A DNA stretch of 10,426 nt. Origin: CAZIKB01 sp964539665. Its GTDB lineage: Bacteria > Zhuqueibacterota > Zhuqueibacteria > Oceanimicrobiales > Oceanimicrobiaceae. Positions 1 through 6,346 of this stretch are shown piece by piece. The DNA is taken from the NCBI GenBank assembly GCA_964539665.1, contig CAZIKB010000176.1, positions 1-10,426 on the forward strand, written 5' to 3'. Both the position numbers and the translations under genes were made by a program. Each line of letters opens with the position of its first letter. Positions within the stretch are counted from its first letter, which is position 1. Below the pieces are notes generated by a model. That model was not told the origin of the DNA. It saw only the letters and a list, made by a program, of their open reading frames with translations, and made no database searches.

Positions 1-38
1 TTGTCTTAATGTACGTGTATTAATATAGGAGTCATATT

Positions 39-530
39 ATGTCTACTCGACAACGACGAATTCTATTTGTTGACGACGAACTCAATGTTCTTAACGGTCT
101 GAAACGATTATTAAAGGAGCAAGAAAAAAAATGGGAAATGAGTTTCCTGGACAGTGTTAAAGAACTAAATACGCATATCAATGATTTTAAACCAGAAGTT
201 TTAGTTGTTGATATCAATATGCCATATAAAAATGGTATTGAGATTCTTGAAGAAATAAAATCAAATCCCAAAACAAAAAGTATCGAATTAATCATGATAA
301 CCGGATTAGAGGACAGGGCGTTAAAAAGCAAAGCTCTTCTCTTGGGGGCAGCTGATTTGCTAAATAAACCTGTTCAAAAAGAGGATATTATTGCCAGGAT
401 AATGAGTACTCTTCGCATTATAGCTCATAATGATGAAATGAAAAATAAGACCAATATGTTAGAAAATGAGTTGTATAAAAACCAGCATAGTGAAGTAATG
501 AAGAAATTTAGTGATAGGCGCTCCTATTGA
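39..530 (+). CDS. Stand-alone response regulator receiver (REC) protein with C-terminal coiled coil
   Basis: A CheY-like receiver domain fills residues 5-125. The acidic pair D12/D13 (in LFVDDE), the phosphoacceptor D58 (in VVDINMP), T88 (in MITG) and the K110-P111 pair are all present, so phosphorylation by a histidine kinase should be possible. After the receiver, residues 125-155 form a charged heptad-like helix (IIAHNDEMKNKTNMLENEL). In related proteins such a helix leads into an output domain (HD-GYP, GGDEF, PP2C, kinase), but here the protein ends at residue 163 with no output domain. It is cytoplasmic. The ATG start is supported by AGGAG at 27-31, seven bases upstream. No kinase gene is visible in the window, so its partner must be elsewhere or just left of position 1. 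The assignment to the receiver family is secure; the pathway is unknown, and the protein may be a truncated form of a longer regulator. Confidence 0.93.
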   Translation: MSTRQRRILFVDDELNVLNGLKRLLKEQEKKWEMSFLDSVKELNTHINDFKPEVLVVDINMPYKNGIEILEEIKSNPKTKSIELIMITGLEDRALKSKALLLGAADLLNKPVQKEDIIARIMSTLRIIAHNDEMKNKTNMLENELYKNQHSEVMKKFSDRRSY

Positions 531-663
531 TTTGAACAAAATGATAGTCGTTATTATCGACTTTATTGTAATGACAATCAAAACAAAAGTAAAATTATTC
601 CAGATAGATGTAATAAATTAGGTAGACATTTTCTAATAGGTACCGCCAACCTTTCTTATATAC
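531..663 (+). other. Gene-free stretch in frame with the response regulator
   Basis: No independent gene is visible. Directly after the TGA at 528-530 the same reading frame stays open for 49 codons to a TAG at 678-680, running into the inverted repeat at 664. The encoded residues show no domain that I recognise. It could be a leftover of a lost C-terminal extension of the receiver protein or chance openness. Confidence 0.3.
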
Positions 664-768
664 TGTCATTTCGAATATAGCGAGGAACCTGATAGAGTAC
701 CAATTCGAGATTATTCACCCATTAAATACCTTGATCAAATTTCTCGTCGATGCACTCCTCAAAATTAT
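664..768. repeat. Degenerate intergenic inverted repeat (MITE/REP-like)
   Basis: The left arm begins TGTCATTTCGAATATAGCGA at 664 and runs to about 690. The right arm at about 737-768 reads, on the opposite strand, as a diverged copy of the same kind of sequence (GAGGAGTGCATCGACGAGAA). The arms match a widespread intergenic repeat type with ends of the form TGTCATTTCGA followed by a GCGAGAAATCT-like segment. Both arms carry several mismatches, so this is an old copy. It lies just downstream of the decayed toxin remnant on the minus strand. No coding sequence is contained. Confidence 0.45.
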
Positions 769-779
769 ATGTTCTTTAT

Positions 780-922
780 TTAAAAGGAACAACGTGGCGC
801 AACGATCTCGTGGTATGAGATTGCTTTATACTTTTCACTCGTTTCTAAGAGTAATTCTTAATTGTCGCGCTGGAATTTCCTCATTTCAGGTAGGATATTA
901 CGGTCCATCTATTTGACCAATG
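780..922 (-). pseudogene. Possible decayed type II toxin (RelE/ParE-like) remnant
   Basis: On the minus strand, just after the antitoxin-like remnant, one frame opens with HWSNRWT (codons from 922), like the K-I-x-W-S-x-R-A start of many RelE/ParE toxins. A second frame (908 down to a TAA at 782-780) reads ILPEMRKFQRDN, then an in-frame TAA, then ELLLETSEKYKAISY. That recalls the family's C-terminal pattern (VPE..., IRE-L, a Y-x-I-x-Y strand). The two pieces are in different frames and about 40-50 residues of the usual middle are absent, so any ancestral toxin is deleted and inactive. The similarity is weak by itself and rests partly on the position after the antitoxin. Confidence 0.22.
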
Positions 923-1084
923 TGTTTTTGCCAGGAACCTCTTCTCCGCTGCATATCCTCATTTGAAATAAGTCTCCCCTTGTCAGAATCTAAAACCCCT
1001 GTTCAATCTTTGGGTGAAAGCAAATGCTCGCAGTATTTCATCATAACTTCTATCATCGGATTGTCCTTTTATAATTTCTATCAT
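898..1084 (-). pseudogene. Frameshifted antitoxin-like gene remnant
   Basis: The minus strand from an ATG at 1084 reads MIEIIKGQSDDRSYDEILRA and on through QRLNRG, then leaves frame and stops at a TGA (985-983). Shifting by one base near 993-996, as a single-base loss in the GGGG run would do, continues with VLDSDKGRLISNEDMQRRRG and SW, to a TAA at 900-898. The joined product of about 62 residues has the layout of small antitoxins of addiction modules: a DxxSYDEIL-type helix, a Q-x-L-x-R-G helix, then a D-x-x-x-G-R-x-I-S-N/H-E-x-M-x-R-R segment. In that family the toxin gene follows immediately, matching the remnant at 780-922. The frameshift is seen directly; the family is my recognition from pattern. 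Confidence 0.42.
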
Positions 1085-1370
1085 ATGATCTCGCGATATC
1101 TAATCATAATATAACGATACGGCGCTGTGTTTGCGGGATTTCAGGGCACTAAAATCGTTATTTGTAAATAGCTTTCAAGCTTTACAAAACTCAGAAAATT
1201 GAGTACGCTCCCACCAATTCGCTTCAAACGAGTGTTAGAGGAAAAACAGAGAGCCATCGACCCGTGCACCGAATTGACTTCTAAATTATTATCGCTAATT
1301 CAAAACTTGCGAACGAACATAAATGTAACGCTTGTTAACTTTCTTAATTTAATGGTATGGCTTGAAGTGG
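1085..1370. other. Gene-free AT-rich stretch
   Basis: No open frame here has convincing coding character; the longest plus-strand frame (from a TTG at 1199) runs into the 3' end of the convergent barrel gene and lacks a ribosome binding site. A short inverted repeat, ACTCAGAAAATTGAGT, lies at 1188-1203. No clear terminator hairpin with a T run was found for the minus-strand operon that ends at 1371. Confidence 0.4.
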
Positions 1371-2879
1371 TTATAAAATAAAACTGAGACCAACAAGATG
1401 CGATTCATTAAAATTACTATTGTAGCTAAATGAGTAATTTAATCTAAATAAACTAAATTTCAAAGTCGAGCCAATTTGAAAAGTCTCATCTGCTGTTAAA
1501 TAACTTGTATTGAAAGTAAAGTGATTATTAGCAATGTAATTGATTCCGAAAGCAATATCTACCTTGGTTTTTGCCGTGATAAGCAAATCGCTTCCTACTA
1601 AGAGTCGCTGCTTTTTGAAACTCACTCCAAGTCCAACGGAGCGGATGTTTACAAAATTACCAGTTTGAGAAGTCAATTTACTCCCCAGAATGTTACTCAG
1701 GATTATTCCCGTTCGTATGGATTGTGATGGGTTAAATGTTGCCGAAATATCGAAATCTGTGTGAGAGTCATCCCGCTCTGTCGTATCGAACGATTTTTGG
1801 ATAGTTACATTTTTTTCCGTGACTGCTTTAACAATGTTTTCTCTAGGAATGTCTATATTTTGATTAAGATGCTTGGCGGAAAGTCCCGCGGACCAACTTT
1901 CATTCAGTTTTACGGCGATTGAAGCTAATCCTAAATATTCCTGAGATACAAGGAGTTCGGAGTGCGTGTCGAAACCGTCTAATCTAGCAAATGTCTCTTC
2001 ATTTTGTTCCAAAAATACAAAGCCCAGACCAAAACCTAGGCGGTCAGTGACTGGAAGAAATCCGCTACCTTGCCAGAAATTGATCGGCTCAGAGAAATTT
2101 GTAGCTAAGTTTATTGTGTTATTATTTGCGAAAACTAGTGATGATGGATTTAGAAAAAGCGCACGCTCAAAATTATACCGGGGTGCGAAATTCGTGCCAT
2201 TATACGTACCATTAAACAGAAACTGAGAACGGGCTAATTCGGCTAAATCGACTTTGGGAAACCGGATAGAATCGATTGTTAAAATGGTATCTGCAGGAGC
2301 AGGTGGTCCTGTGGAACCGACAAATTGATAGATACGTCCGAAAATGGATGCAACAAAACCTGCAATTGTTCCCGTGTATAGCCACGCCTTATTTTTTATG
2401 AACGTAGTGTCGGAATTGAGTTGTCTGTGTTTGGCAATTTCATTCTGACAGGCTTTGAAATCGGACTTTAGACAGTCACAATCTTTTGAAATGCGAATGA
2501 TTTCTTCTATTTTAAAAATTTTCTTCCTACCATCATTTTTCAATTTCTCCTCGGAAATAAATATCTGTCTTTCATCGATTTGACCGTCCCAGGTGTGAAA
2601 TTCTACCGACAAATCTTTATCAATAAATCTTGTAGGCAGTTTGATAGAAAAAAAACCCTTCGGAGTCGGACGGACGGGTGGGGTTGGTGAATCTCGAATA
2701 ATTACAAAGACACATTCGCCTCTAGCGCCCACTGGTCTTAACGCATCATCTGAGCCTTGATGTCTGCACATGATTGTGCCGCGCACATGAAGTTGTGCCT
2801 GACATACCCGAGGAAGTGTCCCAAGGAAAAAGAAGAGCGTACATATCACAGGATTAAATCGGGGCAGTTTATCATTCAT
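1371..2879 (-). CDS. Outer-membrane beta-barrel protein with N-terminal beta domain (PorV/FadL-like fold)
   Basis: This 502-residue exported protein is predicted to sit in the outer membrane. It has a signal peptide (residues 1-29: KLPR basic start, VICTLFFFLGTL core, cleavage after CQA or CQAQ). Residues 30-115 form a small beta-rich domain, possibly CarboxypepD_reg-like. A Cys-rich helix (SKDCDCLKSDFKAC, 131-144) and a hydrophobic stretch (166-187) follow. From about residue 205 to the end, alternating strands fit a barrel like the FadL/PorV group: an LNPSSLVFANNN segment near 243-253, repeated GLGFVF/GLSAKH/FDISATF/GLGVSF strands, and a terminal strand HLVGLSFIL with aromatic plus hydrophobic end. 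It is the last gene of a three-gene minus-strand unit; its ATG overlaps the upstream stop by 8 nt (ATGAATGA), with AAGGA at 2889-2893 as ribosome binding site. Barrel and export are fairly sure; cargo or role is unknown. Confidence 0.72.
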   Translation of the reverse strand: MNDKLPRFNPVICTLFFFLGTLPRVCQAQLHVRGTIMCRHQGSDDALRPVGARGECVFVIIRDSPTPPVRPTPKGFFSIKLPTRFIDKDLSVEFHTWDGQIDERQIFISEEKLKNDGRKKIFKIEEIIRISKDCDCLKSDFKACQNEIAKHRQLNSDTTFIKNKAWLYTGTIAGFVASIFGRIYQFVGSTGPPAPADTILTIDSIRFPKVDLAELARSQFLFNGTYNGTNFAPRYNFERALFLNPSSLVFANNNTINLATNFSEPINFWQGSGFLPVTDRLGFGLGFVFLEQNEETFARLDGFDTHSELLVSQEYLGLASIAVKLNESWSAGLSAKHLNQNIDIPRENIVKAVTEKNVTIQKSFDTTERDDSHTDFDISATFNPSQSIRTGIILSNILGSKLTSQTGNFVNIRSVGLGVSFKKQRLLVGSDLLITAKTKVDIAFGINYIANNHFTFNTSYLTADETFQIGSTLKFSLFRLNYSFSYNSNFNESHLVGLSFIL

Positions 2880-3318
2880 GGGTAGTTATCCTTGTCAAAT
2901 AAAAGGTGTGCGAGTTAATCTCTGAAGATATTATAATTTCTTTTTCTTCTGAGCTATAATAGTCGTGGGAGGCGTGTACCTTAATCTTTTCTCGTTCACC
3001 CTTTTGTGTTTTGTAAAGTATTGTGTATTTTCCCTCTTTTCCAGTTGTATTCCCAAAATCACTTGCAATGATTACTACACGAGCCCCCACGATTAGATAT
3101 TGTTCTTCTTTGTCCCTCACTTCGCCTTCAATTCGAATCGTAGCATATTTGTCATGGTTACTGGTGAAAACTTTTGGACCCATTACCAAAATAGTCATAC
3201 TTGCAACAATTATTCCCATTATGAGGCTAATCCGCATAAGCCTACTGTCAAATAAGCTTCCATTTCCTTCGGAAAATTCATCACCACCTGTTTTTTTTTG
3301 CTTTTTCATTTTATTCAT
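2872..3318 (-). CDS. Small membrane-anchored CarboxypepD_reg-like protein
   Basis: The 148-residue product has a charged, Lys-rich N-terminal tail (1-28), one transmembrane helix at about 29-47 (MRISLIMGIIVASMTILVMG) and an extracytoplasmic beta domain (58-142). The beta domain follows the pattern of carboxypeptidase-regulatory-like domains: I-x-G-x-V-x-D strand (62-69), GARVVI (78-83), a G-x-T-G-K-E-G-K-Y-T turn and strand, then the ending SHTFYLTRI. The positive tail predicts an N-in, C-out inner-membrane protein. It starts 9 nt after the stop of the barrel-protease gene and overlaps the next gene by 8 nt, so it is almost certainly co-translated with both. No strong Shine-Dalgarno sequence precedes ATG 3318, consistent with translational coupling; a second ATG at 3309 would remove only three residues. 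I know of no specific function; a scaffold or periplasmic connector between the two outer-membrane proteins is plausible. Confidence 0.65.
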   Translation of the reverse strand: MNKMKKQKKTGGDEFSEGNGSLFDSRLMRISLIMGIIVASMTILVMGPKVFTSNHDKYATIRIEGEVRDKEEQYLIVGARVVIIASDFGNTTGKEGKYTILYKTQKGEREKIKVHASHDYYSSEEKEIIISSEINSHTFYLTRITTHE

Positions 3319-3327
3319 GTCAGGTTA

Positions 3328-5856
3328 TCATTTACTGGTAAAAGCACTGGAATTTCGTATGTAGACCGCCCAATAAACCTTTTGTGGCGAAAAATTCAGT
3401 GTAGTTCCTTGTATACGCAGCTTCCAGTCATCACTAGGCGCCCCGGTGTCATTGATAAAAACGGCTCGTTCAAAAACACTATTGACGAGTTCGCTGCTCG
3501 CGACCAGGTTCCCCGAGGGACCAACGATGTGCAAGTCAAGGTTGTTGTGTTGATTTGTTCTCGTTCCGCCACTAAAGCTATCGCTTTCAGGCCACCAAAT
3601 CGCCGCATCGATACCAGCAAAATCGCTATCGATATCAAGAGGGATTTCCTCAGTATTGTCTGTTGAGTTCAAATCAACGTAGCTCCAGTCCACGACTCCA
3701 TTGCTTGGCAGTAAGATTGGTCCAGCACCTTTTTTGTTGATTTCACAATTCGGGTCCGGGAGTTCCGAAAGGTCGACCGTCGTCTGACCCGATAAAATCA
3801 AAAGAGCATAAACGTATCCAGGGTCGACAGGGTCCCATTCCAAACCATTCACGCTCTTTAAAATCATGTTTCGAAAGAGCAATGCTGCTCCCGCGGCATA
3901 CGGCGTTGCACCACTGGTTCCACCGTAGGTATGTAATAACGAGGTCGTGCCTGCGGTCTCTGTATCCGTAGGGGCTTGGATGTCCGGTTTAAAACGGCCA
4001 TCAGCAGTCGGCCCATGGCTCTGAGCGCCGTCTGTGGCTTCCGTTTCTACGTTAAAAGCACCAACGCCGATGACTTTATGGGCATTCGCCGGTGACTTGA
4101 CTGGTTCGGTAGAGCCAGCGTTACCGTTCGCGGCAATGACCACGGCGCCGATGTCGAACGAATGATCTGCAGCCGTCGAAATCTGGTCATAATCGGTGCC
4201 GTCTGCTTGTATTTCTGCAACAATCACTTTTTGTAAAAAAAGATTTGCCCATTGAAAGCCGGTTACCGCAGCATCTGTATTTAATCCAGCACCAATATAT
4301 ACTTTAAAATTTCCCATTACGGTCGGTTTCGTGACGCCCTGATATTCCCCGCTTGAGTCATGACCTGCTATGATTGCAGCAGTTGATGTGCCATGTCCAT
4401 TTATATAGCCGTCATTAGTATTACCACTAAGTGCCAAGTCCATCTTGGGATCGATAATCCCGGTTAATGCGCTCAAGAGATAATGGCTTTCCTTGATCCC
4501 GGTATCAAGGAGGGCAATCCACCCACCTTCCAAGCCACTGTTCAAAAATGCGTCACTGCCAATCTTCTGCCTCCCGTGAATGACTTTGTTATTGGGAGGA
4601 GCCACAGGTGGTTTTTCGCCTGAGATTACCGGGGCAATATAAAGAACATCCGGTCTTTTAGCGATTTCTAAAACAACCGATAGAGGAGATTCTGCTACAA
4701 AGCCATTTATTAACCAATAAGTTTTAATGATACTTGTGTCATCGAACTTTTTGATTTCTTGTTTGAGTTTAGCATATTCCCGGTCTCGACGATTACGAAT
4801 TTCTTGAACCAGTGCATGCGCTTTGGCTATCTTCTCTTTATTGGCCGGTGTCGTGAGAGGTTCATTTGGTACGGGTTCTGGGAAAATTGGAAGCGTCAGT
4901 GTATCTATCAAGGTCACAACAAATTGCACAATTTTATCTCCCGGTTGCTTTTTCAACCAAGTTTTTACTTTTGGGTGCAATTTATCTATTTTCTCACCGC
5001 TTTCTGTTGAAAGAAATGTGGTTTTTCTGTGGAATTGCCTTGTGCGTTTTATGGTTTTTGTTGGCGGCTTAACCATTTTTCCATCATCAAATCGTACAGT
5101 AAATACCGGGCGGTTGACACTCTTCCCATACTGCCTGAAACTCTGATTTGTTATTCTCGGAGTTGACTGACGCGACTTGTTTTTAAAAAATATTCGCTCT
5201 AAGGATACGCCGACCATAAATTGGGCCACACGATGACGATAGCCCAGTTCCTTACCTTCAAAGATGTCGCTTAAGGCAGTGGAATAGCGAAATTCGAATA
5301 ATGTGGGTCCCAGATTGTAAGTTAGTCCGAACGCGAACCCATAACCCGGGTCATTCATGACACCGCACTCGATACAGACTTTCGTCCGAACACTGTCAAT
5401 GACTCCGCTGAACTCTACCACCGTTTTTTGCTCTAACTCACCGCTCAGAAAAGCCTCGATGTAGGGAGCCACGAACAGTTCAAGTCTTTTGTTAAACATC
5501 GATAATCTCAAAGGGAGTGTTAACTCTAAATAGCGCATTGAATACTGGCCGTTACGTTGCGTTCGACGAAGGATATTACCTATCGATCTCTCATTTGTCT
5601 CCTCAAAAGAAGCGCCTTTAGCGGAATAAAACAATTCCAGTTGTGTAGAGAATTCCCACCAAAAGTTCCAGGATGGTGAGGAGCATCCAAGACTGATCCC
5701 ATCTACTGAGTTAAATGGAAGAGAAAGTTCGCCCTGCAGATTTGCAGCTAGTCCTGAAAAGTTGGAACTATTGTAGCCAAATTTTAACTCTTGAGCGGAT
5801 GATTGTAAATAATGGAAAAAGATTATGAGAATAGTCAAAAATACTGATTTGTTCAT
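3328..5856 (-). CDS. Outer-membrane barrel fused to subtilisin-like serine protease (S8)
   Basis: The 842-residue product is exported (signal peptide 1-22, cleavage after SSA or SSAQ). Residues 23-226 resemble PorT-like/OMP_b-brl barrels: alternating strands such as YLELTLPLRLSMF, LELFVAPYIEAFLSG, YGFAFGLTYNLG, TLFEFRYSTAL and RVAQFMVGVSLERIFF. A basic linker (227-300) leads to an I9-like prodomain (about 305-412, ending VLYIAP). The subtilase domain (about 430-695) has the full triad: D451 (ALLDTG), H488 (NGHGTS), S648 (GGTSGATPYAAG), plus oxyanion Asn N579 (ANGNAG). Residues about 712-838 form a C-terminal jelly-roll like the P/PPC domains of secreted proteases (NNLDLHIVGPSGNLVAS). It heads a three-gene operon, with AAAGGAG at 5863-5869 six bases before the ATG. 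No Por secretion (T9SS) C-terminal sorting domain is seen. The protease call is firm; barrel and topology are inferred. The barrel could tether the protease to the outer membrane, either on the surface or facing the periplasm. Confidence 0.88.
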   Translation of the reverse strand: MNKSVFLTILIIFFHYLQSSAQELKFGYNSSNFSGLAANLQGELSLPFNSVDGISLGCSSPSWNFWWEFSTQLELFYSAKGASFEETNERSIGNILRRTQRNGQYSMRYLELTLPLRLSMFNKRLELFVAPYIEAFLSGELEQKTVVEFSGVIDSVRTKVCIECGVMNDPGYGFAFGLTYNLGPTLFEFRYSTALSDIFEGKELGYRHRVAQFMVGVSLERIFFKNKSRQSTPRITNQSFRQYGKSVNRPVFTVRFDDGKMVKPPTKTIKRTRQFHRKTTFLSTESGEKIDKLHPKVKTWLKKQPGDKIVQFVVTLIDTLTLPIFPEPVPNEPLTTPANKEKIAKAHALVQEIRNRRDREYAKLKQEIKKFDDTSIIKTYWLINGFVAESPLSVVLEIAKRPDVLYIAPVISGEKPPVAPPNNKVIHGRQKIGSDAFLNSGLEGGWIALLDTGIKESHYLLSALTGIIDPKMDLALSGNTNDGYINGHGTSTAAIIAGHDSSGEYQGVTKPTVMGNFKVYIGAGLNTDAAVTGFQWANLFLQKVIVAEIQADGTDYDQISTAADHSFDIGAVVIAANGNAGSTEPVKSPANAHKVIGVGAFNVETEATDGAQSHGPTADGRFKPDIQAPTDTETAGTTSLLHTYGGTSGATPYAAGAALLFRNMILKSVNGLEWDPVDPGYVYALLILSGQTTVDLSELPDPNCEINKKGAGPILLPSNGVVDWSYVDLNSTDNTEEIPLDIDSDFAGIDAAIWWPESDSFSGGTRTNQHNNLDLHIVGPSGNLVASSELVNSVFERAVFINDTGAPSDDWKLRIQGTTLNFSPQKVYWAVYIRNSSAFTSK

Positions 5857-6178
5857 GATTCACTCCTTTGAACAATTAAACTGATGAAGTTAAATAAGCT
5901 GACCTGAGAACCACTATTTAATAGACTCTTCTAATGTCCTTTATCTCTCAAGTAGAGGATCCTAGGATGAATGTTTTAGAACTGTTATTATCAGAGCAAT
6001 TGTCTTCGCCATGGTGGAATAGGCCACTTATCTTATAATTTTTATCTTTCCAATTACATTAAAAATAGGAAATAGCAAAAAAAATATGCAGCATGTTCAA
6101 AAATCAGCTTTTGCATCTGCGCCCATGTTGGATGCTAATTAAAAGCGGTAATAAACGTGTTTGCTTACTATTAATTAG
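5857..6178. other. Intergenic spacer upstream of the barrel-protease operon
   Basis: No gene is visible on either strand. The operon promoter should lie here, reading leftwards, since the regulator gene further upstream ends at 6313. I found no pair of promoter boxes at proper spacing that I would defend. A short palindrome, ATCCTAGGAT, occurs at 5958-5967. Confidence 0.35.
5863..5869 (-). promoter_or_regulatory. Strong ribosome binding site of the barrel-protease gene
   Basis: AAAGGAG on the minus strand lies six bases before ATG 5856. It is the best Shine-Dalgarno sequence of the three-gene unit and fits this being the lead gene. Confidence 0.6.
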
Positions 6179-6346
6179 ACCGTTGAAAACGGGTGTTATA
6201 ATAATTTATTGAATGATCTTGCTGAAAATAAAATCCCCAGGATTACATTTATTTTTGACGCAACACGATCAAACACACCTGAAGGTGAGATGCTGAAAAA
6301 GATTGCTGAAAATTACTTTGTGAATTCATCTTCAAAAGCTATTTGA
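6179..6346 (+). pseudogene. Short coding-like relic, 3' end of a lost gene (function uncertain)
   Basis: After an in-frame TAG at 6176-6178 the plus strand is open for 55 codons to a TGA at 6344-6346. The product looks protein-like: LLNDLAENKIPRITFIFDA, then TRSNTPEGEMLKKIAENYF. There is no good start codon or ribosome binding site, so it is more likely the tail of a broken gene. The segment ITFIFDATRSN recalls the strand and catalytic Cys region of caspase-like (C14) proteins (typically FILDACRSN), but the Cys is Thr here. A von Willebrand A strand (D-x-S-x-S) is an alternative. Its last 34 bases overlap the 3' end of the convergent regulator gene. Chance openness cannot be excluded. Confidence 0.25.

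Noticed and set aside
1..30. Promoter boxes TTGTCT (1-6) and TATAGG (24-29) before the receiver gene
   Set aside because: The spacing is right, but the second box is poor and overlaps the ribosome binding site, leaving no room for a leader.
1210..1345. Possible integron attC-like signals (CTAACACTCGTTTGAAGCG and AAGCGTTAC on the minus strand)
   Set aside because: The left and right ends are in the wrong order for one attC site, no paired GTTRRRY end follows, and no integrase or cassette array is present.
1199..1381. 60-codon plus-strand frame starting at a TTG
   Set aside because: It has no ribosome binding site, no recognisable pattern, and runs into the 3' end of the convergent barrel gene.
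2790..2879. Lipoprotein signal in the second barrel protein (PRVC near residue 26)
   Set aside because: The residues before the Cys do not fit a lipobox, and an AQ signal-peptidase I site just after it explains the export signal better.
3328..3460. Type IX secretion sorting domain at the end of the protease
   Set aside because: The C-terminus ends in an ordinary jelly-roll strand (VYWAVYIRNSSAF); the conserved G-x-Y and K-l-v/k-k ending of T9SS domains is absent.
3298..3666. Plus-strand open frames of 113-122 codons over the protease/small-protein junction
   Set aside because: They are antisense shadows of well-supported minus-strand genes and have no ribosome binding site.
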